Part shown: positions 48,191 through 57,279 of the stretch, one piece after another
How the letters are laid out: each line of letters starts with the position of its first letter
How positions within the stretch are numbered: position 1 is the stretch's first letter
From: Amycolatopsis keratiniphila subsp. keratiniphila
GTDB lineage: Bacteria > Actinomycetota > Actinomycetes > Mycobacteriales > Pseudonocardiaceae
Assembly (NCBI RefSeq): GCF_001620365.2
Contig: NZ_LQMT02000018.1
Span: 2,396 to 66,395 of the forward strand
Reading direction: 5' to 3'
Length of the DNA: 64,000 nt
The notes under the pieces: model-generated
What the model was told of the DNA's origin: nothing
The model's input: only the letters and a program-made list of their open reading frames with translations
Databases searched by the model: none
Program-made: the position numbers and the translations under genes

Positions 48191-48238
48191 AGAAGTTGAC
48201 GGGTATCCATCCGGTGTAAATCGGTCGGTGGTGGCGGC

Positions 48239-48244
48239 TACCGT
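48239..48244 (+). promoter_or_regulatory. -10 hexamer TACCGT, leaderless HAD gene
   Basis: TACCGT ends 6 nt before GTG 48251 and there is no ribosome-binding site. Confidence 0.5.
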
Positions 48245-48250
48245 GATCGT

Positions 48251-48904
48251 GTGGGCATCACCGTGGGGTTCGACCTCGACATGACACTGATCGATCCGCG
48301 GCCGGGCATGGTCGCGGTGATGAACGCGCTCGGCGTGGAGTCCGGCCTGCCGCTGGACGGCGAATACTTCGCGGCCAACCTCGGCCCGCCCCTCGACGCC
48401 AGCCTGCGCGGTTTCGGCGCGCCGGAGGAGCGCATCCCGGAGCTGGTGGCGCGCTTCCGCGCGATGTATCCGGACACGGTCGTGCCGGTGACGGTCGCGA
48501 TGCCCGGCGCGGCCGAAGCACTCCACGCGGTCCGTGCCGCGGGCGGGCGCACCGTCGTCGTCACCGGCAAATACGCGCCCAACGCGAAGCTCCACCTGGA
48601 CGCGCTCGGGATGGAGGTCGACGTCCTGGTCGGGGAGCTGTGGTCGACGGAGAAGGCCGCCGCGCTCACCGAGCACGGCGCCAGTGTCTACGTCGGGGAC
48701 CACCTCGGCGACGTCCGCGGCGCGCTGGCGGCGGGCGCGGTCCCGATCGGGGTCACCACGGGCCCGTGCACCAAGGAAGAGCTGCTCGCGGAAGGAGCCG
48801 ACGTGGTGTTCGACTCGCTGACCGAGTTCCCCGGCTGGTTCAGCTCTTTCGGCGAGCCTCGCGGACAAGGGCGATCAGGCCGAGGGCCAGCCCCAGCGGA
48901 GTGA
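48251..48904 (+). CDS. HAD family hydrolase (phosphoglycolate phosphatase-like)
   Basis: 217 residues. Motif [11 protein letters not shown], motif II VVVTGK, motif [18 protein letters not shown]1-capped HAD phosphatase of unknown substrate. Its last 65 bp overlap the convergent small membrane-protein gene. Confidence 0.85.
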   Translation: MGITVGFDLDMTLIDPRPGMVAVMNALGVESGLPLDGEYFAANLGPPLDASLRGFGAPEERIPELVARFRAMYPDTVVPVTVAMPGAAEALHAVRAAGGRTVVVTGKYAPNAKLHLDALGMEVDVLVGELWSTEKAAALTEHGASVYVGDHLGDVRGALAAGAVPIGVTTGPCTKEELLAEGADVVFDSLTEFPGWFSSFGEPRGQGRSGRGPAPAE

Positions 48905-49085
48905 TCACGCCGGCCGCGGCGGACAGCCACACCGGCAGGTTCTCGAGCCCGGCGGCGAACATGACGAAAACCGCTGTGACGGCGATCATGCCCAGCGCGA
49001 ACAGGCCGATGCCGACGCGCATGAGGATCGGTTTGCCGGGCTTTTCGGGGACGGCCACAGCGGCCTCCTTTACTGCGGTCTCCAT
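48840..49085 (-). CDS. Small two-helix membrane protein
   Basis: 81 residues. Two hydrophobic segments ([23 protein letters not shown] and [21 protein letters not shown]) separated by a short loop and ending REARRKS. No family recognised. ATG 49085 is preferred to GTG 49121 because homology-like content starts there, but neither has a clear ribosome-binding site. Confidence 0.65.
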   Translation of the reverse strand: METAVKEAAVAVPEKPGKPILMRVGIGLFALGMIAVTAVFVMFAAGLENLPVWLSAAAGVITPLGLALGLIALVREARRKS

Positions 49086-49217
49086 GACGGAGAGGGTATC
49101 CGCCGGTATCCGCTTCTCCACAGGGCGTGTGGCGAGATACGCTTATGGGACGCGCGCCCTGGGTACGCCCCCGGGCGCGTTCGTTGTGAGCGGGACAGCA
49201 AAGGATTGGTGAGGGAA

Positions 49218-49604
49218 GTGCCGACCGGCAAGGTCAAGTGGTACGACGCGGAGAAGGGTTTCGGTTTCGTCACCCAGGATGGGGGCGCAGACGTCTACAT
49301 CCGCAAAGCCGCGCTGCCGCAGGGCGTCGAAGGGCTCAAGGCGGGCCAGCGCCTCGAGTTCGGTGTCGCCGACGGCCGCCGCGGCCCGCAAGCGCTCTCC
49401 GTCCGGTTGCTGGACCCGCCGCCCTCGGTCGCCGAGGCGCGCCGCCGCCCCGCCGAGGAGCTGCACGGGCTCATCGAGGACATGATCAAGCTGCTCGAGC
49501 TCAAGGTGCAGCCGGACCTGCGGCGCAACCGGTACCCGGACCGCAAGAACACCAAGCAGATCGCCGAGATCATGCGCGCGGTCGCGCGGGACCTCGATCC
49601 CTGA
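49218..49604 (+). CDS. Cold-shock domain protein with C-terminal extension
   Basis: 128 residues. The cold-shock domain (about 1-66) has [15 protein letters not shown] and DVYIRKAAL, where the usual DVFVH is changed to DVYIR. A basic helical tail of about 60 residues follows, the size of CspB of M. tuberculosis. It binds single-stranded RNA or DNA. GTG 49218 has GAGGGAA close upstream. Confidence 0.9.
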   Translation: MPTGKVKWYDAEKGFGFVTQDGGADVYIRKAALPQGVEGLKAGQRLEFGVADGRRGPQALSVRLLDPPPSVAEARRRPAEELHGLIEDMIKLLELKVQPDLRRNRYPDRKNTKQIAEIMRAVARDLDP

Positions 49605-49627
49605 TCGGCGCTCCCCACCCACGTAAC

Positions 49628-49684
49628 GCGCTATGAACGGTCCGTTCCTTGCAAAATTTGCAAGGAACGGACCGTTCATAGCGC
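49628..49684. repeat. Perfect 57-bp palindrome (family A), copy 3
   Basis: 28-bp arms around central A 49656. The core is the same as at 14583-14635; only the outer bases differ, changing symmetrically on both sides (GCGCTATG here, GCAATG there). Confidence 0.92.
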
Positions 49685-49721
49685 TCGCGTACGTCGATGC
49701 CTTGGGATCCTCGCCCGGTCC

Positions 49722-49768
49722 GTGAAGGCCTCCTTCACTACTTTCAGGGTAGGCAAGGAGGCCTTCAC
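49722..49768. repeat. Hairpin repeat (family B)
   Basis: GTGAAGGCCTCCTT pairs with AAGGAGGCCTTCAC (14 bp). The left half is also a hairpin, GTGAAGG-CCT-CCTTCAC. Confidence 0.82.
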
Positions 49769-49851
49769 TACCTCCGTGGGCGACGCGCGCACCCCATATG
49801 CACCAGGCGATCACGGCAGGCGCATATGGAGGCCTTCACGGACTCGAAGAT

Positions 49852-49904
49852 GTTGCGAAAGCCACTTTCGCAACCTTCAACGTTGCGAAAGTGGCTTTCG
49901 CAAC
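49852..49904. repeat. Nested hairpin repeat (family D), copy 2
   Basis: Identical over all 53 bp, loop included, to 42267-42319. Confidence 0.92.
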
Positions 49905-49918
49905 ACGTGGCCGCCAAA

Positions 49919-49941
49919 GTGGTAGCAAAGGTCCCTTGCTC
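49919..49941 (+). repeat. 23-bp dispersed repeat (family E), copy 4
   Basis: Identical to 5783-5805; ends 2 bp before the stop codon of the DUF2771 gene (minus strand). Confidence 0.85.
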
Positions 49942-49943
49942 CC

Positions 49944-50426
49944 TCAGGCGGCCGGCGGCTCGACCTGCAGCGACCAGATCGCCGTCGTGACCGCCTCGGC
50001 GTCCTCCGGCCGTCCGGTCCGGCTCAGCACCGAAGCCTGCGCGACCTCGACGACGAGGATCTGGTCGTCCGGCCGCGGCGTCGTCACGGTGTAGGCGAAC
50101 CGGTCCAGCGACGTGATGATGTCCTGCTTGAGCTCCTGCGGCTCGCCCTTGCCGTTCACGTACTGCACCGTGACCTTCCACGGCGTTTCCGCGATCGCGC
50201 TCGGCACCGAGATCTGCACCGGCTTCCCCGGCCGGATCCGCAGTTTGCCCGCGGCGTCGGGCCTGGTGGTGCACTGGGCGCTCTTGATGTCGCACGACGC
50301 CAGCGGGCCGACGTTCACCGTCTTGCCGTCGGCGAAGAAGGTCACCTCTTCGGGGCCGGGGGCCGAGCAACCGGCCACCACGAAACCACCCGCCGCGAGC
50401 AGGGCCAAAATACGAAGTCGCCGCAT
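49944..50426 (-). CDS. DUF2771-like lipoprotein
   Basis: 160 residues, lipobox VAGCS. The region EEVTFFADGKTVNVGP, two cysteines (ASCDIKSAQC) and VTVQYVNGKGEPQELKQDI fit DUF2771-type lipoproteins. It probably sits on the outer membrane face with an Ig-like fold; function unknown. The equivalent in M. tuberculosis seems to be Rv0875c, next to the same MFS gene. Confidence 0.75.
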   Translation of the reverse strand: MRRLRILALLAAGGFVVAGCSAPGPEEVTFFADGKTVNVGPLASCDIKSAQCTTRPDAAGKLRIRPGKPVQISVPSAIAETPWKVTVQYVNGKGEPQELKQDIITSLDRFAYTVTTPRPDDQILVVEVAQASVLSRTGRPEDAEAVTTAIWSLQVEPPAA

Positions 50427-50433
50427 ACGGTGA

Positions 50434-50439
50434 AGATTA
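50434..50439 (-). promoter_or_regulatory. -10 hexamer TAATCT, leaderless DUF2771 gene
   Basis: TAATCT (minus strand) ends 7 nt before ATG 50426 and overlaps the stop region of the preceding MFS gene. Confidence 0.55.
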
Positions 50440-52362
50440 CGAGCCCGGCCGCCACCGGGAGTCACCGGGCTGCGAGGGGACCGGCGATTCACTGGTCGGC
50501 TCCGGGCGCAGCGGCCGGTCGCCGCCGAGACCCGGGACCAGCGAGGTCCCGCGCCGCACCATGAACGTCTGCGTGAACCCGACGGCCAGCAGGATCGACA
50601 GCACCAGGAAGCCGATCCAGTACGTCGGCGGCAGCAGCAGGCCGACGGCGCCGCCGAAGCACCAGGCCAGCTGCAGCACGGTCTCCGACCGCCCGAACGC
50701 CGAAGCGCGCGACTCTTCCGGCAGGTCTTCCTGGATGACGGCGTCGAGGCTGATCTTCGCCAGCGCGCTCGCGGTCGCGCCGACGAGCGCGACGATCGCC
50801 GCCGTCGCCAGCCCGGCCGCCACGGTCGCGATGACCGACATGCCGAGGCACGCCCCGACACAGCCCAGGATCACCTGATCCGGTTTGCCGAAGTGCAGCC
50901 GCGAACCCAGCGCGTTCCCGAGGAACCCGCCCGCCCCGGCCGCGGCGCCGATGATGCCGAGCAGCAGCAGCTGGGCGAACGGGCTCTGCCCGCTGCCTTC
51001 GGTCTGCGCCTTCACCGCGAACGCGGAGAACATCATCAGGAACCCGGTCAGCACCCGGACGGAACCGTTGCCCCACAAAGAGACGACGATATGCCGTCCC
51101 ATCGGCTGCCGCTGCTTCTTGATCCGCCGCTCGGGATGCGCGGACAGCGACGCGGGCACCTCGCCCTCGGTCTTCTCGACCCACGAAGGGATCCGCATCG
51201 ACTGCACGGCGGCGGCCACACAGATGACCATGGTGAACCACAGCGCGCCCTGCGAACCCCACAGCGCGTTGAAGCCGCTCGCGAGCGCGCCGAACGCGCC
51301 GGCCGCGACCAGGCCGAACACGGTCAGCCGCGCGTTCGTCTTGGACAGCGTGATCTCGGGTGGCAGCACCCGTGGGGTCACCGCGGCCTTGAGCACGGTG
51401 AACGACTTCGAGAGCACCATCATGCCCAGCGCCGCCGGGTACAGCAGCCAGTCGTCGAAGTGCAGCGCCATCACGATCGCCATCAGCGCCTGTCCCGCCG
51501 AGGACACGCACATCGCGAGCCGTCGGCCGCGCTGGATCTTGTCCAGCGCCGGGCCGATCACCGGCGCGACCAGTGCGAACGGGGCGATCGTGATGAGCAG
51601 GTAGAGCGCGACCTTGCCCTTGCTCTCCCCGCTGGTGGCGGCGAAGAACAAGGTGTTCGCCAGCGCGATCGCCATCGCGGCGTCGCTGGCGTAGTTCAGC
51701 ATCACCGCGTACGTCAGCGAAGTGAGGCCCGACTTGTCGGCGCCATCCGCCTTCGTCGCGCGCTGGAACGCGCCGACGGCCTGCCCGGTGAGCTGGCGGC
51801 TGCGCATCGCCGCGACCCGGGTGACCGTGATCTTCTTCGGCATCTTCGGCAGGGCGCCCGCCCGGGGCGGGACCGCGGTCGTCGGATGCTCGTGCGGAGG
51901 GTCCGGCACTTCACGCGGCTCGCCCGCGTAACCGCCGGTGTCGTAGTGCTCGTACTCGCCGCTTCCCGGGGGGTGCTCGTCGTAGAACCCGCCCGGACGA
52001 CGCCGGACGGGTTCGGTCTGACGCTGCGAGGGATCCGGGTACGGCCGCGCGCCACGCGGAGGAGTCCGTGGCGGCGGTGGCGGTGGCTGGTGATGCCCCA
52101 TCGGGATCGCGCCGGTGCGCGCCTCGTCGGCGGTCGGCCCGGCCGGATGTGGCTGGTACTGGGGTTGCGGGCGGGCCGCGCGCGGCGGCGGGGGTGGCAC
52201 CGGCTGCTGATCGACCCTGGTCGGCGGCGGTGCGGACCAGCTGCGTGCCTGGGCGGCGCCGGGCTCCGGCGTCCACTTGCGCTTGCTCTTGCGGCCACGC
52301 TCCTTGCCCGGCCGGCCGGAACGCGTGCCGTCGGGTCCGGAGTTCGAGCCGAAGATTCCCAC
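50437..52362 (-). CDS. MFS transporter with long proline-rich N-terminus
   Basis: 641 residues. The first 200 or so are hydrophilic, basic then proline-rich; about 12 membrane helices follow (from SLTYAVMLNYASDAAMAIALANTLFF to VLSILLAVGFTQTF) with GPALDKIQRGRRLA as the cytoplasmic loop 2-3 motif. The same architecture is found in Rv0876c. Substrate unknown. The start is GTG 52362. Confidence 0.85.
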   Translation of the reverse strand: MGIFGSNSGPDGTRSGRPGKERGRKSKRKWTPEPGAAQARSWSAPPPTRVDQQPVPPPPPRAARPQPQYQPHPAGPTADEARTGAIPMGHHQPPPPPPRTPPRGARPYPDPSQRQTEPVRRRPGGFYDEHPPGSGEYEHYDTGGYAGEPREVPDPPHEHPTTAVPPRAGALPKMPKKITVTRVAAMRSRQLTGQAVGAFQRATKADGADKSGLTSLTYAVMLNYASDAAMAIALANTLFFAATSGESKGKVALYLLITIAPFALVAPVIGPALDKIQRGRRLAMCVSSAGQALMAIVMALHFDDWLLYPAALGMMVLSKSFTVLKAAVTPRVLPPEITLSKTNARLTVFGLVAAGAFGALASGFNALWGSQGALWFTMVICVAAAVQSMRIPSWVEKTEGEVPASLSAHPERRIKKQRQPMGRHIVVSLWGNGSVRVLTGFLMMFSAFAVKAQTEGSGQSPFAQLLLLGIIGAAAGAGGFLGNALGSRLHFGKPDQVILGCVGACLGMSVIATVAAGLATAAIVALVGATASALAKISLDAVIQEDLPEESRASAFGRSETVLQLAWCFGGAVGLLLPPTYWIGFLVLSILLAVGFTQTFMVRRGTSLVPGLGGDRPLRPEPTSESPVPSQPGDSRWRPGS

Positions 52363-52413
52363 GCTTCAATCCTGCCTTACGCGGGACTCGCTTCGCGCGT
52401 TCACCACTGCTTT

Positions 52414-53178
52414 CTAGGGGAACGGGACGAACTTCACCCGGAACATCCTCGGCCAGAGCTTGCCGGTGATCAGGAATTCGTCGGTCCCGGGCACCGCCGC
52501 GATGCCGTTGAGGACGTCCGCGGAGCCGCGTTCGGCCCCGTCCAGGAGGCCGGAAGCGTCGATCTCACCGGTGACCCGGCCGGTCGCGGCGTCGATCCGC
52601 AGGATCCGGTCGGTCTGCCAGACGTTCGCGTACACGGAGTCGCCGACGCATTCCAGCTCGTTCAGCTGGTCACGGCCGACGTCGACGCTGCCAGTCGGCG
52701 CGAAGGACACAGGGTCACGGAAGGTCAGCTTCGACGAGCCGTCGCTCATCACCAGCCGCCCGGCGTGGTGGCACAGGCCCCAGCCCTCGCCGGTGTACGT
52801 CACCCGCCGCAGCTCGGCCAGCGTCTTGGCGTCGCGTTCGATCGCGACGCCGTCCTTCCAGGTGATCTGCCAGGCGGTCGCCCCGAGCACGGTGATGCCC
52901 TCGCCGAACAGGCCGGGCAGCTCCTGACGGACCGTCGGCGCCGCGCCCGCGGGCCCGGCCCGCATCGACGACCTCCCGACCAGGCCGGTGCCCTCGTACA
53001 GCGTCTCGCCGGAGAACTCCAGGCCCTGGGTGAAGGCGGCCGGGTCGTGGGGCAACGTCGAGAGCACCCGCACCTTGAGCTTCTCGGGCGCGGGCGGCGC
53101 GGCGTCGCTCACCGGCGCGGCGGCGCAGCCACCGAGGACGGCGGCCAGCAGGAGCGAGGTGGTCATCAGCGTGCGCAC
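52414..53178 (-). CDS. Glutaminyl-peptide cyclotransferase, beta-propeller type
   Basis: 254 residues, lipobox LGGCA. PAAFTQGLEF, EGTGLVGRSS, WGLCHHAGRLVMSDGSS, LNELECV, ANVWQTDRI and VLNGIAA are the motifs of plant/bacterial-type glutaminyl cyclases, which convert N-terminal Gln to pyroglutamate. It is exported. The start is GTG 53178, with ATG 53166 as an alternative. Confidence 0.9.
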   Translation of the reverse strand: MRTLMTTSLLLAAVLGGCAAAPVSDAAPPAPEKLKVRVLSTLPHDPAAFTQGLEFSGETLYEGTGLVGRSSMRAGPAGAAPTVRQELPGLFGEGITVLGATAWQITWKDGVAIERDAKTLAELRRVTYTGEGWGLCHHAGRLVMSDGSSKLTFRDPVSFAPTGSVDVGRDQLNELECVGDSVYANVWQTDRILRIDAATGRVTGEIDASGLLDGAERGSADVLNGIAAVPGTDEFLITGKLWPRMFRVKFVPFP

Positions 53179-53227
53179 GCGGACAGCCTGACACGGACCG
53201 CGATATCGCGTGCGGCAGAATGGGGGC

Positions 53228-54178
53228 ATGACCCTGCTGTTGACCCTGGACGACGGCTCCATCCAGCGCAAACTCGCCGAGGCGGTCGATCTGGCCCGCG
53301 CGGCGGTGCTGGAGGACGCCGGTGCCGAACAGGTCGGCGCGCACGTCGGCGTGGATCGGGAGGACGCGGTCTCCGCGAGCCACCTGTTCGAGGCGACCGT
53401 GACGGGGTATCGAGGCTGGCGCTGGTCGGTGACGGTCGCGCTCGCCGGCGAGGACGAGCCGATCACGGTCAGCGAGGTCGTGCTGATCCCGGGTCCGGAC
53501 GCGCGGGTCGCCCCGGCGTGGGTGCCGTGGGAGCGCCGCGTGCAGGCGGGCGACCTCGGCGTCGGCGACATCTTCCCGGTGGAGAAGGACGACCCTCGGC
53601 TCGCCCCGGCGTACCTGGAGTCCGACGACCCCGCGGTCGAAGCGGTCGCCAAGGAGACCGGTCTCGGCCGGGTCCACGTGCTGTCCCGGTACGGCAGGCT
53701 CGACGCCGCCGCCCGCTGGCACGGCGGTGAGTTCGGCCCGCGGTCGGACATGGCGCGCAGCGCGCCGGACGTCTGCGGGAGCTGCGGGTTCTTCGTGCCG
53801 CTCGCCGGGTCGCTCAGCGCGGCCTTCGGCGCGTGCACCAACGACATCTCCCCGGCGGACGGCCACGTCGTCGACGTCGAGTACGGCTGCGGCGCGCACT
53901 CCGAGATCGAGGTCGAGGTGACCTCGTCGGTGCCGGTGGCGGAACTGGTCTACGACGACTCGCTGATGGACTTCGAGCCCGCTCCGGAAACGCCCGCCGA
54001 GGCTCCGGAACCCGAGCCCGCCGAGACCGCGGAGGCCGCGGTCGTCGACGAATCCGAGGCCCCGGTGGCCGAGGCGCCCGAGACCGCCGAGGTCCAGCCG
54101 GAGGTCGAACCCGAGGCCGTGGTCACGGAGACCGCCGACGAAGCGCAGGTCGAGGCCGAAAGCGCCAGTGAGCACTGA
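53228..54178 (+). CDS. DUF3027 family protein
   Basis: 316 residues. The conserved body (about 1-240) includes GYRGWRWSVTVA, AWVPWERRVQAGDLGVGDI, and a cysteine cluster (VCGSCGFFVPL, GACTND, YGCGAH) that could bind zinc. The C-terminal 70 residues are almost only Glu, Ala, Pro and Val. ATG 53228 follows GGGGG. The next gene overlaps by 11 bp, so the two are coupled. Confidence 0.83.
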   Translation: MTLLLTLDDGSIQRKLAEAVDLARAAVLEDAGAEQVGAHVGVDREDAVSASHLFEATVTGYRGWRWSVTVALAGEDEPITVSEVVLIPGPDARVAPAWVPWERRVQAGDLGVGDIFPVEKDDPRLAPAYLESDDPAVEAVAKETGLGRVHVLSRYGRLDAAARWHGGEFGPRSDMARSAPDVCGSCGFFVPLAGSLSAAFGACTNDISPADGHVVDVEYGCGAHSEIEVEVTSSVPVAELVYDDSLMDFEPAPETPAEAPEPEPAETAEAAVVDESEAPVAEAPETAEVQPEVEPEAVVTETADEAQVEAESASEH

Positions 54179-56975
54179 CCCGTTCGGCACCGAGCGGCTC
54201 CGCGCCGCCGTCCTGCGGGCGTGGGCCGATTCGCCGACGCGGTTCACCGAGGACACGAACACCGAGAACGACCTCCGTGTCGGCGGCTACCGCGACCGGC
54301 TGTTCGTCGAGCTGGCGCAGAACGCCGCCGACGCCGCGCTGGCCGCCGGTGACCGCGGCACGCTCCGGGTGTCCGTTGTGGACGGTGAGCTGAGGTTCGC
54401 CAACACGGGCGCGCCACTGGACGCCCGCGGGGTCGAATCCCTCGCCTCCCTTCGCGCTTCCGGCAAGGGGGAGGAGACCGTCGGCCGGTTCGGCGTCGGA
54501 TTCGCCGCCGTGCTCACGGTTTCCGCCGAGCCGAGGATCGTTTCGGCGACCGGCGGTGTCGCGTTCTCCGCGGAGCGCACCCGGGCCGAGTCCGGGCGCA
54601 CCGGCGACGTTCCCGTGCTGCGGCTGCCGTGGCCGGTCGCGGACGACGAGCCCGCGGTGCCCGAGGGTTTCACCACCGAGGTCCGGCTTCCGCTGCGTGA
54701 AGGCGTCGACGTCCGGGCCCTGCTGGCGGACCTGAAGAACGACATCGGCGATCTTCTGCTCACCTTGCCCTGGCTGGAAAGCGTCGAGGTCGAAGGCGGT
54801 GTCTGGCGCCGTTCCGATCTCGGTGACGGCGTCGTCGAGCTCGCGTCGCCGGACGGTTCCGAGCACTGGCAGGTGCATCGCGGCGAGGTCGTCTGGGCCG
54901 TCCCGCTCGACGGATCCGGCTCGCCCCGGCCGCTCGGCGAAGACGTCCTGCACGCGCCGACCCCCACCGACGACGAGCTTTCCCTGCCCGCCAGGCTGAT
55001 CGCGACGCTTCCGATCGAGCCGTCCCGGCGCCGCGCGCTGCCGGGACCGGAGCTGACCGCGGCGTTGAAGAACGCCGCGCGGGAGTACGTCGATCTCGTC
55101 TGTTCCTTGCCGGGCAAGGAACGGCTGGCACTCGTGCCCGGTGCGGGCTTCCCTCGTTCCACTGTGGACGGAACGCTGCGCGAGGCCATCCTGGAGAATC
55201 TCACCGACTCGCCTTGGCTTCCCGCTCAGGCAGGAGACGATCTGCCGGGGCGCCAGGCGCGTGTCCTTTCGGTGGACGTGCCGGGGTTGGCGCCGCTGCT
55301 GGCCGATCTCGTGCCAGGGCTGATTTCACTGTCCGGTGTGGACCTTCGCGCGGTCGGTGCCCGGACGCTTTCGCCCGCCGAAGCCATCGAGCTGCTGACC
55401 GGGGCCCAACGCGAGCCCTCGTGGTGGCGCTCGCTCTACGACGTGCTGCTCCCGGCACTCGAAGCGCACGACCTCACCAAGGACGACCTCGGCGCGTTGC
55501 CGGTGCCGATGTCCGACGGCCGCACCCTGCCCGGCGTCCGCGACGCGCTGCTCGTCGGCGGCTCGGCGGAACTGCTCGAACTGCTGTCCGATGTGGACAT
55601 CATCGGCCTGCGGCTGGTGCATCCGGCCGCCGCGCATCCGTTGCTGGAACGCTTGGGAGCCAAGCACGCCGAGGCGAGCGACCTGCTGGAAGCCGACGCG
55701 CTGAGCGCGGCCGTCGAACGCAGCGTCGAAGACGTCCGGTCCGGTTTGGACGGTATGGCGCTCGCGGGCGCGGTGCTCCGCCTGATCGCCGAGGTCGGCG
55801 ACGAAGTCCCCGAATGGGCGGGCGCGCTGGCCCTGCCGAGCGAGGACGGCTGGCGTCGTGCGGACGAACTCGTCCTGCCGACGTCGCCGCTGGGCGACAT
55901 CTTCGACCCCGAAGTGTTCGAAGAAGACGGCGCTTTGTCCGTGCTGGACGAGGAATTCGCCGAAGACTGGCCGGTGGCGACGCTCGTCGCGGTCGGTGTG
56001 CTCGATTCGTTCGCGATCATCACCGACGACGAACCGCTCGAACCCGAACACGGCCTGCCCGAGGAACACGAGTGGTGGGACTCCCGGGAACGGCCGCCGT
56101 CACGGGTGCTCGCCGTGCGCGACCTCGACCTCGTCGGCGACGACGCCTGGCCGGAGGCGCTGCGCCTGCTCGCGGCGCGTCCTGAGACCTGGCGTGCGCT
56201 CACCGAACCCGGCGGGCACACCGGTTGGTGGCTCGCGCGGTACGCGCTGCTGGACGGGCACGCGCCGCTCGACTGGCGGATGCCGGAAGCGTCCGCGCTG
56301 GCCGGGCTCTACGACGTCGTCCCGGATTCGGGGCTGAGCAAGGAGATCCTGCTCGCCGCCGGTGTCCGGACGGAGCTGGGAGCGGATGCCGAAGACGTCG
56401 AGGACCTCCTGGAACGGCTCGGTGACCCCGAGCGCAAGGTGAGCCCCGGGCTCGCTTCCCGGGCGCACGCGGCCCTCGCCGAGTACACAGTGGACGTTCC
56501 CGCGCCGGACCGGGTCCGCGCCGCGGACGGCTCGGCCGTCGACGCTCGCGACGCCGTCGTGCTCGACGTGCCGTGGTTCGCCGCCGTGCTGGCGCCGGAG
56601 CGGATGGTCGTCTCGGCGAGCGGCGCCGTCGCGTTGGCGGAACTGCTGGACCTGCCGGTGGCGAGCGGGCTCGACGCCAAGGTCACCGAAGACGGCGAGT
56701 ACGTGCCGTGGACGGAGCTGTCCGCGCTCCGGCTGGCCGCCGATCAGCTGGGCGTCGAACTGCCCGAAGGCGGTGTGCTGCTGCACGAGGCGCTGACGGT
56801 GACCTTCGAGGACGCCGAGCACGAAGTCGCCTGGTGGTCCGACGGCAGGCTGCACGCGGCGGATACCCCCGAAGGCCTCGGCCGGGCCTTCGCCTGGGCC
56901 ACGGACCGATGGGCCGACCGCCACGTCCTGACGGCCCTGCTCGACGACCCCTCGCCCTCCGCGCTCCTGAACTAA
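54168..56975 (+). CDS. Sacsin-like HATPase protein
   Basis: 935 residues. The N-terminal region (about 45-250) is an Hsp90/sacsin-type ATPase: ELAQNAADAAL, LRFANTGAPLDARGVESLASLRASGK, VGRFGVGFAAVL. The remaining 680 residues have no clear motif and are acidic. Sacsin-like bacterial proteins are poorly studied and may be chaperone-like. GTG 54168 lies within the DUF3027 gene. Confidence 0.85.
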   Translation: MSTDPFGTERLRAAVLRAWADSPTRFTEDTNTENDLRVGGYRDRLFVELAQNAADAALAAGDRGTLRVSVVDGELRFANTGAPLDARGVESLASLRASGKGEETVGRFGVGFAAVLTVSAEPRIVSATGGVAFSAERTRAESGRTGDVPVLRLPWPVADDEPAVPEGFTTEVRLPLREGVDVRALLADLKNDIGDLLLTLPWLESVEVEGGVWRRSDLGDGVVELASPDGSEHWQVHRGEVVWAVPLDGSGSPRPLGEDVLHAPTPTDDELSLPARLIATLPIEPSRRRALPGPELTAALKNAAREYVDLVCSLPGKERLALVPGAGFPRSTVDGTLREAILENLTDSPWLPAQAGDDLPGRQARVLSVDVPGLAPLLADLVPGLISLSGVDLRAVGARTLSPAEAIELLTGAQREPSWWRSLYDVLLPALEAHDLTKDDLGALPVPMSDGRTLPGVRDALLVGGSAELLELLSDVDIIGLRLVHPAAAHPLLERLGAKHAEASDLLEADALSAAVERSVEDVRSGLDGMALAGAVLRLIAEVGDEVPEWAGALALPSEDGWRRADELVLPTSPLGDIFDPEVFEEDGALSVLDEEFAEDWPVATLVAVGVLDSFAIITDDEPLEPEHGLPEEHEWWDSRERPPSRVLAVRDLDLVGDDAWPEALRLLAARPETWRALTEPGGHTGWWLARYALLDGHAPLDWRMPEASALAGLYDVVPDSGLSKEILLAAGVRTELGADAEDVEDLLERLGDPERKVSPGLASRAHAALAEYTVDVPAPDRVRAADGSAVDARDAVVLDVPWFAAVLAPERMVVSASGAVALAELLDLPVASGLDAKVTEDGEYVPWTELSALRLAADQLGVELPEGGVLLHEALTVTFEDAEHEVAWWSDGRLHAADTPEGLGRAFAWATDRWADRHVLTALLDDPSPSALLN

Positions 56976-57238
56976 AGGCGCTGGGCGCTCTTCGAGCCTC
57001 GGCGCGCGGCGGCGCGCTGCCAGGCGATGATCGCGAGACCGATGAAGCCGAGCACGACGCCGGAGAACGCCGTCTGCACCCAGATGCCGTCGGTCACAAA
57101 GAACAGGACCACGGTCGCGACCGCCCAGAGCGAAGTACCTACGATCACGACCGGCGTCAGGTCGGTCAGCCGCTTCGGCAGCTCCGGCGTTGGCCGCAAT
57201 GAACCGTTTACTTCCCCGGAATTGATCGATTCGCCCAC
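56972..57238 (-). CDS. DUF2530 small membrane protein
   Basis: 88 residues with two helices (VVIVGTSLWAVATVVLFFV and TAFSGVVLGFIGLAIIAWQ) and a basic tail, matching DUF2530. Function unknown. GTG 57238 has a -10 hexamer 7 nt upstream. The stop overlaps the sacsin-like stop by 4 bp. Confidence 0.82.
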   Translation of the reverse strand: MGESINSGEVNGSLRPTPELPKRLTDLTPVVIVGTSLWAVATVVLFFVTDGIWVQTAFSGVVLGFIGLAIIAWQRAAARRGSKSAQRL

Positions 57239-57245
57239 GTGGGGA

Positions 57246-57251
57246 AGGGTA
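57246..57251 (-). promoter_or_regulatory. -10 hexamer TACCCT, leaderless DUF2530 gene
   Basis: TACCCT (minus strand) ends 7 nt before GTG 57238. Confidence 0.5.
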
Positions 57252-57279
57252 CCCGGCAACGGGCGAAGGGTGGTACGCG

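Larger units (their letters stand above)
49605..49943. other. 339-bp convergent gap packed with repeats
   Basis: No gene. It holds four hairpin elements of four families (49628-49684, 49722-49768, 49852-49904, 49919-49941) and a further inverted repeat, CCATATGC / GCATATGG (49794-49801 and 49822-49829). Short open frames here are made by the repeats. Confidence 0.85.

Noticed and set aside
49722..49990. Short open frames in the repeat-filled gap
   Set aside because: They translate the hairpin repeats, which lack stop codons in several frames; the same peptides appear at every copy.
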